A stretch of DNA of 64,000 bases. Origin: Hanstruepera ponticola. Its GTDB lineage: Bacteria; Bacteroidota; Bacteroidia; Flavobacteriales; Flavobacteriaceae. This document shows positions 16,362 through 25,713 of this stretch, piece by piece (position 1 is the first letter of the stretch; each line of letters starts with the position of its first letter). The DNA lies in assembly GCF_012931685.1 (NCBI RefSeq), contig NZ_JABANC010000005.1, positions 153,181 through 217,180 of the forward strand, given 5' to 3'. The notes under the pieces are model-generated. The model worked only from the letters and a program-made list of their open reading frames with translations. It was not told the DNA's origin and ran no database searches. The position numbers were made by a program, and so were the translations under genes.

Positions 16362-16805
16362 TTAATTCTTACTAAAATGTAAGATTTTGCTATCAACAAG
16401 TTCAGATTTTTTTATGACAATTCGATCTTCTAATATATATTGCACCTCCCAATTTTCATTCAATTCATACAGGATGTTTATATCGGGGACGTCGATCATC
16501 ATGTGAAACTTTAATTTTTCATCAACAACAAATACATTCCAAGAACCTACATAATTGTTCAGATCATATGTAATCTCAATGCTCTTATCATTATGAAAAT
16601 TAAAACTATACTCCTCAAACTCTAATGTCCTATTTTGGCTATTATCTAAGAAAAAAGTTGCTATCCAATCTCCATCAATAATTCTATTCCTAGCTATTTC
16701 AAGATATACTTCATCGTCCGAACTATTATTAGCATCATCTGATGAACATCTAAAAAGAAAAAAAACACTCAACAGTATTACTAAAATTCTCAATAATATT
16801 TTCAT
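16362..16805 (-). CDS. Hypothetical lipoprotein
   Basis: This 147-residue protein has a lipoprotein signal ending at FRCSSDD; the S-S-D-D after the cysteine resembles the Bacteroidota surface-export signal for lipoproteins. The mature domain contains the lipocalin-like pattern DGDWIATFFLDN ... GSWNVFVVDEKLKF, a small beta-barrel seen in many Bacteroidota lipoproteins. It is unusually AT-rich and sits between the mutase gene and the mutase remnant, suggesting it may have arrived with the rearrangement there. Function unknown. Confidence 0.6.
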   Translation of the reverse strand: MKILLRILVILLSVFFLFRCSSDDANNSSDDEVYLEIARNRIIDGDWIATFFLDNSQNRTLEFEEYSFNFHNDKSIEITYDLNNYVGSWNVFVVDEKLKFHMMIDVPDINILYELNENWEVQYILEDRIVIKKSELVDSKILHFSKN

Positions 16806-16861
16806 TTCTTAACCTCTAATTAGCTTAAATATTTACATGTTATTTTTTTAGTTCCTATCAA

Positions 16862-19800
16862 TTACATATTCCTTCTATATTGTCCCCCAACTTCAAACAG
16901 GGCTTCTGTAATCTGTCCTAATGAGCACACTTTACATACATCCATTAAAGCTTCAAAAATATTCTGATTGTTAATGGCTTTCATTTGTAAATTTTTCAAT
17001 AGTTCTTTAGTGTTATTACCTTTATGAAGATTTTCTAACGTTTTTATCTGATATTCTTTTTCTTCTTCGGTAGCACGAATAACTTCTGCTGGTTGAACCG
17101 TTGGTGAACCTTTAGAACTTAAGAATGTATTTACACCTATAATCGGAAATTCACCGTTGTGCTTTAAGGTTTCGTAATACAAACTCTCTTCCTGTATCTT
17201 ACTACGTTGATACATGGTTTCCATAGCACCTAAAACACCACCACGTTCAGTAATTCTATCAAATTCTGCTAAAACAGCTTCTTCAACCAAGTCAGTTAAT
17301 TCTTCAATTATAAATGAGCCTTGAATCGGGTTTTCGTTTTTAGCTAAACCCAATTCTTTATTTATAATAAGTTGAATAGCCATAGCACGACGTACACTTT
17401 CTTCAGTTGGCGTTGTAATGGCTTCATCATAGGCATTGGTATGTAATGAATTACAGTTATCGTATATAGCATACAATGCTTGAAGTGTTGTACGAATATC
17501 GTTAAAGTCAATTTCTTGCGCGTGTAAGCTACGTCCTGATGTTTGAATATGATATTTCAACATTTGCGCACGTGGATTGGCACCATACTTATTTTTTAGA
17601 GCTTTTGCCCAAATTTTCCTCGCCACACGACCAATCACCGCATATTCGGGATCGATTCCGTTTGAGAAGAAAAAGGATAGGTTGGGACCAAAAGCGTTAA
17701 TGTCCATTCCTCGTGATAAGTAATACTCTACATACGTAAATCCGTTTGCCAACGTGAATGCTAACTGCGAAATAGGATTGGCTCCTGCTTCAGCAATATG
17801 ATAACCAGAAATTGAAACTGAATAAAAGTTTCTCACATTATTTTCAATAAAATATTCCTGAACATCACCCATTAAGCGCAATGCAAATTCTGTTGAAAAA
17901 ATACAGGTGTTTTGAGCCTGATCTTCTTTTAAAATATCAGCTTGAACGGTTCCTCGAACTTGAGAAATAGTTTTAGTTTTTATGTCGTTGTAAACAGCTT
18001 CAGGTAAGACTTGATCGCCAGTTACACCCAATAACATTAACCCTAAACCGTCATTACCATCTGGTAAATCACCATTGTATTTTGGTCTGTCAACACCTTT
18101 ATCTTTATAAATTTTTTCAATCTTGGCTTCAACCTCTTTTTCTAAACCACTTTCCTTGATATAAATCTCACATTGTTGATCAATAGCTGCATTCATAAAG
18201 AAGCCGAGTAACATAGGTGCTGGTCCATTAATAGTCATACTTACAGATGTCATAACATCTGCAAGGTTGAAACCAGAATAGAGTTTTTTAGCATCATCTA
18301 AACAACAAATACTAACACCTGCATTACCAATTTTTCCATAAATATCTGGACGATAATCTGGATCATTTCCATATAACGTTACGCTATCAAAAGCGGTAGA
18401 TAAACGTTTAGCCGGCATACCTTGACTCACGTAATGGAATCGTTTGTTGGTACGTTCTGGACCTCCCTCGCCTGCAAACATTCTAGCGGGATCTTCACCA
18501 GTACGCTTAAATGGATACAAACCAGAAGTGTACGGAAACTCACCGGGCACGTTTTCTTGTAATGTCCATCGTAAAATATCACCCCAAGCTTGATATTTTG
18601 GCAACGCTACTTTAGGGATCTGGGTATGTGAAAGCGATTCAGTATGCGTTTCTATCTTAATCTCCTTATCACGAACTTTAAAAGAATAAACTGGATTTTT
18701 ATATTTATTTACTTTTTCATCCCAACCAGTAATAACTTCCCAGTTATAAGGGTCTAGATTTAATTTAACACGATCAAATTCTTTAAGCAATAATCTTAAA
18801 AAATCTTTAGAATTGTCATCCTGAACTTGGTTCAGGATCTCATCTTCATTTAATCCAACTTTGCTTAAAAAAGACGTCTCGACTGCGCTCGACGTGACAT
18901 TAGCAACAGAACAAATAGTTTTATAAATACCGTACAATTTTTGGGCAACCTCAACTTGTTCATTGGCAGTTTTATCATAGCCACGATTATTCTCTGCTAT
19001 TTCTGATAAGTAACGCGTTCTAGCTGGTGGAATAACAAAAATCTTCTCACTCATTTCATTAGAAATATGAAACGTAGATTTTAAATCAGCATCGGTTTTC
19101 TCAACTAATTTATCCATAACCGCTTTATAAAGCGTGTTCATTCCTGGATCGTTAAATTGAGAAGCAATAGTTCCAAAAACAGGTAATTGATCTTGAGGTG
19201 TATCCCAAAGATTATTGTTACGCATATATTGCTTTTTCACATCACGTAAGGCATCTAAAGATCCACGTTTATCGAATTTGTTTATTGCGACTAAATCAGC
19301 AAAGTCTAACATATCAATTTTTTCCAACTGTGTTGCCGCTCCAAACTCTGGCGTCATGACATACAGTGATAAATCTGAATGCTCTATAATTTCGGTATCA
19401 GACTGGCCAATACCTGAAGTTTCTAAAATAATTAAATCGAATTCTGCTGCCTTCAAAACCTCAACTGCTTCGTTTACATATTTTGAAAGTGCCAAATTAG
19501 ATTGGCGTGTTGCTAAACTACGCATATATACACGTGGTGAATTAATAGCATTCATACGAATTCTATCGCCTAAAAGAGCACCACCAGTTTTACGTTTTGA
19601 TGGGTCAACAGAAACTAATCCAACTGTTTTATCTGGAAAATCAATTAAAAAACGACGAACCAATTCGTCAACTAATGATGATTTACCAGCGCCACCAGTT
19701 CCTGTTATTCCTAAAACAGGCGTTACTGAATTTTTATTCTTTTTGTGAATTTCGTCTAAAGCACCTTTCGCTACTTCAGGAAAATTTTCGGCAGAAGAAA

Positions 19801-20308
19801 TAACACGAGCAATATCTCTAGGGTTTTTAGTGGCTAAATTGTTTACTTCACCATTAAGTGAGTCACCAATAGCAAAATCAGATTGCTCAACCAAATCATT
19901 AATCATACCCTGTAATCCCATTTCACGGCCATCATCAGGCGAATAGATACGGTCAATTCCGTAATCCATAAGTTCTTTGATTTCTGAAGGTAAAATAACA
20001 CCACCTCCACCACCGAAGATTTTTATATGACCAGCACCTTTTTCTTTTAAAAGGTCATACATGTATTTAAAATACTCATTATGTCCACCTTGATATGATG
20101 TTAAACAAATAGCATTAGCATCTTCTTGAATAGCTGTATTAACAACTTCTTCTACACTTCTATCATGACCTAAATGAATAACCTCAACACCAGTTGCTTG
20201 AATGATACGACGCATAATATTAATTGAGGCATCGTGACCATCAAATAAGGATGCTGCTGTTACGATTCTAACTTTATGCTTTGGTTTATATGGTGCGACT
20301 TGTTTCAT
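16862..20308 (-). CDS. icmF: Fused B12-dependent acyl-CoA mutase (IcmF type)
   Basis: This 1148-residue protein joins, in order, a cobalamin-binding domain (residues about 13-145, with [10 protein letters not shown] holding the axial histidine), a MeaB-like G-protein chaperone (about 195-430; P-loop [16 protein letters not shown]), and an acyl-CoA mutase barrel (about 520-1148; [25 protein letters not shown] end). The order matches IcmF, which interconverts isobutyryl-CoA and n-butyryl-CoA; methylmalonyl-CoA mutases have TMY instead of the YTSG-like segment, so IcmF is the better call. Residues about 470-499 (SSAVETS ... [10 protein letters not shown]) are encoded by interspersed palindromic repeats. 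Gene stands alone; candidate promoters lie at 20337-20361. Confidence 0.88.
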   Translation of the reverse strand: MKQVAPYKPKHKVRIVTAASLFDGHDASINIMRRIIQATGVEVIHLGHDRSVEEVVNTAIQEDANAICLTSYQGGHNEYFKYMYDLLKEKGAGHIKIFGGGGGVILPSEIKELMDYGIDRIYSPDDGREMGLQGMINDLVEQSDFAIGDSLNGEVNNLATKNPRDIARVISSAENFPEVAKGALDEIHKKNKNSVTPVLGITGTGGAGKSSLVDELVRRFLIDFPDKTVGLVSVDPSKRKTGGALLGDRIRMNAINSPRVYMRSLATRQSNLALSKYVNEAVEVLKAAEFDLIILETSGIGQSDTEIIEHSDLSLYVMTPEFGAATQLEKIDMLDFADLVAINKFDKRGSLDALRDVKKQYMRNNNLWDTPQDQLPVFGTIASQFNDPGMNTLYKAVMDKLVEKTDADLKSTFHISNEMSEKIFVIPPARTRYLSEIAENNRGYDKTANEQVEVAQKLYGIYKTICSVANVTSSAVETSFLSKVGLNEDEILNQVQDDNSKDFLRLLLKEFDRVKLNLDPYNWEVITGWDEKVNKYKNPVYSFKVRDKEIKIETHTESLSHTQIPKVALPKYQAWGDILRWTLQENVPGEFPYTSGLYPFKRTGEDPARMFAGEGGPERTNKRFHYVSQGMPAKRLSTAFDSVTLYGNDPDYRPDIYGKIGNAGVSICCLDDAKKLYSGFNLADVMTSVSMTINGPAPMLLGFFMNAAIDQQCEIYIKESGLEKEVEAKIEKIYKDKGVDRPKYNGDLPDGNDGLGLMLLGVTGDQVLPEAVYNDIKTKTISQVRGTVQADILKEDQAQNTCIFSTEFALRLMGDVQEYFIENNVRNFYSVSISGYHIAEAGANPISQLAFTLANGFTYVEYYLSRGMDINAFGPNLSFFFSNGIDPEYAVIGRVARKIWAKALKNKYGANPRAQMLKYHIQTSGRSLHAQEIDFNDIRTTLQALYAIYDNCNSLHTNAYDEAITTPTEESVRRAMAIQLIINKELGLAKNENPIQGSFIIEELTDLVEEAVLAEFDRITERGGVLGAMETMYQRSKIQEESLYYETLKHNGEFPIIGVNTFLSSKGSPTVQPAEVIRATEEEKEYQIKTLENLHKGNNTKELLKNLQMKAINNQNIFEALMDVCKVCSLGQITEALFEVGGQYRRNM
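18815..18843. repeat. REP-like palindrome inside icmF (first)
   Basis: The core ATCCTGAAC-TTG-GTTCAGGAT (18818-18838) is a perfect palindrome with GTC before and CTCA after, the same pattern as the intergenic unit at 3107-3133. Read in the gene frame it gives [10 protein letters not shown]. Confidence 0.85.
18873..18899. repeat. REP-like palindrome inside icmF (second)
   Basis: The unit GACGTCTCGACTGCGCTCGA plus CGTGACA is a second, unrelated palindromic family (TCGA arms around CTGCGC) and encodes VTSSAVETS in the gene frame. It lies 29 bases from the first element. Confidence 0.75.
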
Positions 20309-20336
20309 GAATTATCGATATGATTTTTTAGTGCGG

Positions 20337-20361
20337 CAAAATTACGAAATATTCAAAAATA
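20337..20361 (-). promoter_or_regulatory. Candidate promoter elements for icmF
   Basis: On the minus strand TAATTTTG (20337-20344) and TATTTTTG (20354-20361) both match TAnnTTTG, 28 and 45 bases before the ATG. I cannot tell which is used. Confidence 0.45.
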
Positions 20362-20536
20362 TTGTGTTGTTTTTAATAATTATCTAACAATCCAAGGCTC
20401 AAAAAGACTGCCTACATTTGGAAAACAAAATCTAATTATTCAATGTTTCAAAAAACAAATATAGATTCAAGATTTGAATGAAATTTCAATTTTTCTTATA
20501 ACAGACTCACTTAAGAATGAAGTTTAGGCACAATAA

Positions 20537-20570
20537 TTGAACCGGTTTCATAAGAATACATTTATCTTTG
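20537..20570 (+). promoter_or_regulatory. Promoter for DUF4197 gene
   Basis: TTG (20537-20539), 23-base spacer, TATCTTTG (20563-20570); the ATG follows 23 bases later. Confidence 0.6.
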
Positions 20571-20593
20571 TTTAATATAAAAAATACTATCCC

Positions 20594-21301
20594 ATGTATA
20601 AAAAACTAATGGCCCTAATTTGTATTGTTTCAATAACATCATGTTCAGAATTACAGCAAGTTATTAATGAATTGCCTGAAAACACTACTGGTGTGAGTAA
20701 CCTAGAAATAGCTTCTGGATTGCGAGAAGCGCTTGACCAAGGTATAGACAAACAAGTGAGCAAATTGACTCAAACTGATGGGTATTATAAAAATGAATTA
20801 GTCAAAATACTTCTGCCTGAAGAACTCCAAAAAGTTGATAAAGCATTAAGAGATATTGGTTTAGGTAATTTAGCAGATGAGGGTCTTAAGGTTTTAAACA
20901 GAGCCGCTGAAGATGCCGTTGGAGAAGCAACACCTATTTTTGTAGATGCCGTTAAAGGAATTACATTTAATGATGCAAAAAACATTCTCCTTGGTGATGA
21001 TAAAGCCGCTACAACCTACCTAGAAAGTAGAACACAGACAAGTCTTTATAATAAATTTCATCCAGTAATTAATAATTCATTTGCAAAAGTTGGAGCTGAT
21101 GATATTTGGGCTAATTTAATTAATAGATACAATGCTATTCCGTTTACTAACAACGTGAATCCGGATTTGACAGATTATGTAACACAAGAAGCACTTGAAG
21201 GTGTTTACAAAATGATTGCTGTTGAGGAAAAAGAAATTAGAACCAAACTATCATCTAGAACTACTGATTTATTACGCAAAGTTTTTGCTTTACAGGATTA
21301 A
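20594..21301 (+). CDS. DUF4197 lipoprotein
   Basis: This 235-residue protein has a lipoprotein signal (SITSCSE). The mature part is a DUF4197 domain: NLEIASGLREALDQGI, YYKNELVKILLPEEL, then FVDAVKGITFNDAKNILLGDD and YLESRTQTSLYNKF. It is mostly helical and of usual family length. DUF4197 proteins are periplasmic and of unknown function. It is monocistronic with a good promoter match. Confidence 0.88.
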   Translation: MYKKLMALICIVSITSCSELQQVINELPENTTGVSNLEIASGLREALDQGIDKQVSKLTQTDGYYKNELVKILLPEELQKVDKALRDIGLGNLADEGLKVLNRAAEDAVGEATPIFVDAVKGITFNDAKNILLGDDKAATTYLESRTQTSLYNKFHPVINNSFAKVGADDIWANLINRYNAIPFTNNVNPDLTDYVTQEALEGVYKMIAVEEKEIRTKLSSRTTDLLRKVFALQD

Positions 21302-21325
21302 GTGGTTAGTGGTTAGTTAGCAAAA

Positions 21326-21826
21326 TCACTTCTTAACATACAATCCATCAAAGGCAACGGTTACATCTTTACCATTAGTAATGGTTTCCCAGTATTGATG
21401 AACAGAACCGTCATCATTGAGAGTCCACGTTACACGATGGTAAAAAGTTTCACCATTTTTGTTTTTTTCATCATCGGTTTGCATAATCATTTGATTACCT
21501 TTTCGTTCACCTTTTAAATGCAATGAACCTCCCATATTATCAACCCAAATTTGTTCCCATTGTTTGGTTTTATAATTGTAGAAATTATTACTCGTTCCTG
21601 TAACTTTACCATTAGCACTCTTCCAGTTTTCTTGTAGTAAACAATTATTCTGACTTTTGGTAATAGTATTGGTTCCTGCTTTAGAGCCATCAGGATTAGT
21701 AACTTGCCACTCACCTACCCAAAAATCAAAATCAGCATGTTTTTCGGTACAACACGCACATGAATTCGTTTGAGCATTAAGCATTGTAGAAAAAGTAAAA
21801 AGTAAAAATAGTAGAGTTGCTTTCAT
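21326..21826 (-). CDS. Secreted DUF1579-like protein
   Basis: This 166-residue protein has a signal peptide (to about residue 19, MLNAQ), then a Cys-rich SCACC segment and the motif FDFWVGEWQVTNPDG, typical of DUF1579-like small beta-barrel proteins. The ends of the strands (WEQIWVDNMGG, FYHRVTWTLNDDGSV) fit a lipocalin-like fold. Ligand unknown. Convergent with the DUF4197 gene, 25 bases apart. Confidence 0.75.
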   Translation of the reverse strand: MKATLLFLLFTFSTMLNAQTNSCACCTEKHADFDFWVGEWQVTNPDGSKAGTNTITKSQNNCLLQENWKSANGKVTGTSNNFYNYKTKQWEQIWVDNMGGSLHLKGERKGNQMIMQTDDEKNKNGETFYHRVTWTLNDDGSVHQYWETITNGKDVTVAFDGLYVKK

Positions 21827-21979
21827 AATATTTTATGTTGAGTTAATAAATTTATTAAATGAATCTTAATAATACGCTAATATTAACATAACATTAGTTG
21901 TGTAAAAAAGTCTCATCTTTGAAGTATTCGCATAAAGAATTTACTTCCACATAATTTGGTCAAGTAAGAGTTAGTTAGT

Positions 21980-22017
21980 TAAAAAAAATCGATCTTTCTT
22001 CAAGGTCGGTTTTTTTA
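21980..22017 (+). terminator. Hairpin with T-run in front of small paralogues
   Basis: ATCGATCTT ... AAGGTCGGT pair with two G-U pairs, with A-run before and T-run after, giving a plausible plus-strand terminator. No plus-strand gene precedes it within 650 bases; bases 21827-21979 contain no open frame I can support. Confidence 0.6.
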
Positions 22018-22088
22018 TAAACTTTTTTGAATTTTAGTTTGCTGAATTACAATATTTTAAATATATTTAATATTCTCTATGGGGCTAC

Positions 22089-22286
22089 ATGAAAAATCTA
22101 ACCGAAATAAAAAAGCATCGTAAAAGACTTCAAAAACGCTATAAGCAGCTTATTGAAAAAGCCTATAATTTAAGACAAACTGATTCGGCTCAAAGTGATA
22201 TTTCGGAATACCAAGCAATTCAATTACTTGACGAATTAAATCGTTTGAATTATTTACATAGAGACAACATAACTCCTTCACTTTAG
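22089..22286 (+). CDS. Small basic helical protein (Lacal_2735-like)
   Basis: This 65-residue protein (KKHRKRLQKRYKQLIEKAYN...) is basic and helical. It resembles the short Lacal_2735-type proteins of Flavobacteriaceae, which have a similar L-x-K-x-Y-x-x-L-x-E-A-Y pattern followed by S-D. The neighbour at 22361 shares KK-Y-LIE-AYN and SDI-Y-A, so they are tandem paralogues. Function unknown; family assignment is from memory of the pattern. Confidence 0.6.
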   Translation: MKNLTEIKKHRKRLQKRYKQLIEKAYNLRQTDSAQSDISEYQAIQLLDELNRLNYLHRDNITPSL

Positions 22287-22360
22287 AAATTATCAAAACT
22301 TTAACTTTAGTTCACATCTGCTATTAAAGCACGATTCGTATATCTTATAAAACATACTAT

Positions 22361-22564
22361 ATGAGTCCACAATTTTGTAAAATAGGTAAATCAAGTCCTA
22401 TTTCAGACAACCTACTTAAACTGAAAAAGCAATACCAACTACTCATTGAGCAGGCATATAATATGAGCATGACTGATGCTGGGTTAAGTGATATATTATA
22501 CTATAAAGCTTTTAAGATCAAGCAGGCTTTCATTAAATCAAAATATCGCGATGTAGTGTTTTAA
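22361..22564 (+). CDS. Small helical protein, paralogue of 22089 gene
   Basis: This 67-residue protein repeats the pattern of its upstream neighbour (LKKQYQLLIEQAYNMSMTDA, then LSDILYYKA). Its last 32 bases overlap the 3' end of the convergent BtuF-like gene, which is more than usual. Seventy-four bases separate it from the first copy. Function unknown. Confidence 0.55.
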   Translation: MSPQFCKIGKSSPISDNLLKLKKQYQLLIEQAYNMSMTDAGLSDILYYKAFKIKQAFIKSKYRDVVF

Positions 22565-23324
22565 AATATTTAAAAGCTTTTATTAAGCGGCTTCCATACC
22601 AGGAAAACATTTCGCCATCAACTAATCGGATTTTAGCATTGGGAAATTGCGGTTGTAAGAATTTGAAATGCTCTTTTTGAAAGGGATACGGTTCGCTTGA
22701 AAGTAACACTAAATCAACTTCAGGATATATTATATTCAAATCAATTTCAGGATAGCGTGATTGGTTTTCAAAATGATTCGTAAAACCATTCAGATTCAGC
22801 ATATAATCTATAAAAGTATTTTTTCCAACTGCCATCCAAGGGTCTTTCCAAATAAAATAAACAACTGAATGTTTAGGCTGATTGCTTACAAATGATTCAA
22901 ATTGAGATTGTTCTTTTCGAATATTACAACATATACTTTCAGCCTTTTGATTAACTTGAAAAATTTCACCATACATTGAAATTATTTCTAAACAATCTTC
23001 AATAGTGTTAATGTCACTTATATGAACAGGAGCCATTTGCTCCAGCTCCTGTATTATTTCTTGAGTGTTTTCTTCCTTATTACATAAAATGATTTCGGGA
23101 TTCAACTTATGAATCTTATCAAAATGAACGTGCTTAGTACCACCAACAACTGCAGCTGTATTTCTAATATTTTTTGGATGAACACAGAATTTAGTTACAC
23201 CTACTAAAGATGATTTTAAACCTAGATCGCAAACAAGTTCTGTTAAACTTGGCACCAACGATATGATTCGTGTTGGTGGTTCATGGATTTGAATCGTTCT
23301 ATTTAATTGATCAGTGAATTTCAT
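22533..23324 (-). CDS. BtuF-like helical-backbone metal/cobalamin receptor
   Basis: ATG 23324 gives 263 residues (MKFTDQLNRTIQIHEPPTRI); an upstream TTG would add 13 residues that look non-native. The protein matches the periplasmic-binding-protein class with a helical backbone (FTDQLNRTI..., RIISLVPSLTELVCDLGL, NPEIILCNKEEN, then WMAVGKNTFIDYML), as in BtuF (cobalamin) and related siderophore or heme receptors. No signal peptide is visible, which is odd for a periplasmic receptor and common for this Bacteroidota subgroup. B12 binding is suggested, not shown. Downstream of pyrF with a 46-base gap. Confidence 0.8.
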   Translation of the reverse strand: MKFTDQLNRTIQIHEPPTRIISLVPSLTELVCDLGLKSSLVGVTKFCVHPKNIRNTAAVVGGTKHVHFDKIHKLNPEIILCNKEENTQEIIQELEQMAPVHISDINTIEDCLEIISMYGEIFQVNQKAESICCNIRKEQSQFESFVSNQPKHSVVYFIWKDPWMAVGKNTFIDYMLNLNGFTNHFENQSRYPEIDLNIIYPEVDLVLLSSEPYPFQKEHFKFLQPQFPNAKIRLVDGEMFSWYGSRLIKAFKYFKTLHRDILI

Positions 23325-23370
23325 TTTTGAGATTCTTCCTTTTTTCAATTCTCTGAATGACAAAAGCTTT

Positions 23371-24189
23371 TTAGTTTACTTCTAAAATATCTTTCATTTG
23401 TTGTTGTAATTCTGAAGCTTTTAAGGCAGCAGCTTTCGCAAAATCCTCTTGATTAGAAGCATAAATTATTCCTCTGGAAGAATTAATCAATAAACCAATA
23501 TTATTCGTCATTCCGTACTTACAAACGTCCTGCAAATTTCCACCTTGGGCTCCTACACCAGGAACTAACAAAAAACTTTCTGGGATTATTCTTCTAATAT
23601 CTGCCAAATATTCTGCCTTTGTAGCACCAACAACATACATTAAGTTTTCAGCGTTTTTCCACGTTTTTGAAGTTTCTAAAACTTGTTTATACAATTCTAC
23701 ACCATTAACAGTTTGCGTCTGAAAATCAAAAGCGCCTTGATTAGATGTTAAGGCTAACATAATGGTATGTTTATTTTTAAATGTTAAAAACGGTTCAACA
23801 GAATCTTTACCCATATATGGTGCAACTGTAACACTATCAAAGGCTAAATCTTCATAAAACGCTTTTGCATACATACTACTGGTGTTTCCTATGTCTCCTC
23901 TTTTAGCATCAGCAATTGTAAAAATTTCCGGATGTTTATCGTTCAAATAATTTATTGTTTTTTCTAATGCCTGCCAACCTTTTATGCCATACGCTTCATA
24001 AAAAGCTGTGTTGGGTTTGTATGCCACACATAAATGATGGGTAGCATCGATAATGGCTTTATTAAAAGCAAAAATAGGATCCTCTTCGTTTAAAAGATGT
24101 TCTGGAATTTTAAATAAATCGACATCCAATCCAATACATAAAAAGGATTTCTTTTTTTTAATTTGTTCGGTTAGTTGTTGTGTAGTCAT
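23371..24189 (-). CDS. pyrF: Orotidine 5'-phosphate decarboxylase
   Basis: This 272-residue enzyme converts OMP to UMP, the last step of pyrimidine synthesis. It is the longer (type 2) Pyr[15 protein letters not shown] at the N-terminus, [11 protein letters not shown], and the catalytic motif [13 protein letters not shown] (Asp-Lys-Asp set), then [10 protein letters not shown] and NSSRGIIYA for phosphate binding. Start ATG 24189 is very close to the terminator that ends prfA, so pyrF has either a promoter inside prfA or depends on readthrough. Confidence 0.95.
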   Translation of the reverse strand: MTTQQLTEQIKKKKSFLCIGLDVDLFKIPEHLLNEEDPIFAFNKAIIDATHHLCVAYKPNTAFYEAYGIKGWQALEKTINYLNDKHPEIFTIADAKRGDIGNTSSMYAKAFYEDLAFDSVTVAPYMGKDSVEPFLTFKNKHTIMLALTSNQGAFDFQTQTVNGVELYKQVLETSKTWKNAENLMYVVGATKAEYLADIRRIIPESFLLVPGVGAQGGNLQDVCKYGMTNNIGLLINSSRGIIYASNQEDFAKAAALKASELQQQMKDILEVN

Positions 24190-24191
24190 GT

Positions 24192-24218
24192 TATAAAAAA
24201 AGCCTCAAGTTGAGGCTT
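24192..24218 (-). terminator. Terminator between prfA and pyrF
   Basis: On the minus strand the stem AAGCCTCAA-C-TTGAGGCTT is followed by a T-run; the pyrF ATG begins within about 10 bases of the T-run. The hairpin ends the prfA message. Confidence 0.88.
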
Positions 24219-24222
24219 AATA

Positions 24223-25299
24223 TTAAATATGTTCGTCACTAGCTTTTAACTTTTCAGTGTTTTCAGCTAGCATTAATTCATCAATTATTTTTTGAATATC
24301 ACCATTAATAATATTCTGAAGATCATAAAGTGTTAATCCAATACGATGGTCTGTTACACGACCTTGTGGATAGTTATAGGTTCTAATTTTAGCACTTCTA
24401 TCGCCACTTGTAACCATAGTCCCACGCTTGGCCGCGTCTTCTTCTTGCTTTTTAGCTAATTCTAAATCGTATAAACGCGATCGTAAAACCTTAAAAGCTT
24501 TTTCCTTGTTTTTATGCTGTGATTTCTGGTCTTGACATTGCGCCACTAAGCCTGTAGGTTCATGCGTTAAACGTACAGCCGAGTAGGTTGTGTTTACCGA
24601 CTGACCGCCTGGACCAGAAGAACAGAAGTAATCTATACGGACATCTTTAGGATCAATTTCTACATCAAATTCTTCAGCCTCTGGAAACACCATACAGGTT
24701 GCAGCACTAGTGTGTACACGCCCTTGTGTTTCGGTTTGTGGGACACGTTGTACACGATGCACACCTGCTTCAAATTTCAAGGTTCCATAAACGTCATCTC
24801 CTGAAACTTCAAACTGTATTTCTTTAAATCCGCCATTAGTACCTTCACTAAAATCAACAGTATCAACTTTCCATCCTTTGCTTTCACAGTATTTTGAGTA
24901 CATTCTGAACAAATCACCAGCAAAAATACTGGCTTCATCTCCACCTGTACCAGCACGCAATTCTACCACGGCATTTTTAGAATCCTCTGGATCTTTTGGT
25001 ATCAATAGAAAACGGATTTCATCTTCTAATTTAGGAATTCCTTCTTTAGCTTCATCATATTGCATTTTGGCCATTTCAACCATTTCGTCGTCGCTACCAT
25101 CTGCAATAATTTCTTCAGCTTCTTTTAAATTATTAGTCAATTCAATATAAGCTTCACGCTTGTCCATAAGAACGCGTAAATCCTTATACTCTTTATTTAA
25201 TTCCACATAACGTTTTTGGTCTGAAATAATATCAGGCTGGATAATTAAATCGCTTACCTCATCAAAACGTTGCTTTATAATTTGAAGTTTTTCTAACAT
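24223..25299 (-). CDS. prfA: Peptide chain release factor 1
   Basis: This 358-residue protein is class I release factor 1, which recognises UAA and UAG and triggers peptide release. The catalytic GGQ is in [14 protein letters not shown]; the stop-codon reading PxT-type motif appears as [20 protein letters not shown] is near the end. Length matches the family. Minus strand, upstream of pyrF with its own terminator. The GGQ glutamine is normally methylated by PrmC, which is not in this window. Confidence 0.96.
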   Translation of the reverse strand: MLEKLQIIKQRFDEVSDLIIQPDIISDQKRYVELNKEYKDLRVLMDKREAYIELTNNLKEAEEIIADGSDDEMVEMAKMQYDEAKEGIPKLEDEIRFLLIPKDPEDSKNAVVELRAGTGGDEASIFAGDLFRMYSKYCESKGWKVDTVDFSEGTNGGFKEIQFEVSGDDVYGTLKFEAGVHRVQRVPQTETQGRVHTSAATCMVFPEAEEFDVEIDPKDVRIDYFCSSGPGGQSVNTTYSAVRLTHEPTGLVAQCQDQKSQHKNKEKAFKVLRSRLYDLELAKKQEEDAAKRGTMVTSGDRSAKIRTYNYPQGRVTDHRIGLTLYDLQNIINGDIQKIIDELMLAENTEKLKASDEHI

Positions 25300-25425
25300 T
25301 TACCAATTTAAATTGTGTCGCAAAAATACGATAATTTATGAATTGAAAGTTTTTTGTTCAAATCAAAAAATTTATTCTTGGTAGATATAAAAATAATACT
25401 TCTGGATTTACGTTTTTATTTTATC

Positions 25426-25713
25426 ATGCAACGCTTTGGGGCTATACTGCTGTTTTATAAACCATACTTTTTATGGTCTATTGGGATTAACATTTTTCTG
25501 TTAATTGTTAGCCCAAACATGCCTCCTATATTGATTTCAAAATTTCTTCTAACGATTTTATTGTGGTATATAATAAACGAAACACGCTCTAAAAGAAAAT
25601 TAATTTTTTATAACAATCTAGGTATATCATCTTTTAAATTATTTAGTTCTATTTTTTTAATTGATATCTTTATAACATCTTGCTTTTTGTTATTAGTTAA
25701 AGAGTTTATATGA
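25426..25713 (+). CDS. Small membrane protein, likely ABC partner
   Basis: ATG 25426 gives 95 residues (MQRFGAILLFYKPYF...). Three hydrophobic stretches (about 14-31, 36-52 and 72-90) with a charged break RSKRKLIFYNNLG between the second and third. The last 4 bases overlap the start of an ABC ATPase gene (ATGA), a strong sign of translational coupling, so this is probably the membrane component of that system despite being far shorter than usual permeases. I do not recognise the family. Confidence 0.65.
   Translation: MQRFGAILLFYKPYFLWSIGINIFLLIVSPNMPPILISKFLLTILLWYIINETRSKRKLIFYNNLGISSFKLFSSIFLIDIFITSCFLLLVKEFI

Noticed and set aside
19215..19748. Long plus-strand open frame within icmF
   Set aside because: Antisense shadow of a clearly conserved coding gene.
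22533..23363. Upstream TTG start for the BtuF-like gene
   Set aside because: It adds a basic 13-residue stretch with no family match; ATG 23324 gives the usual beginning.
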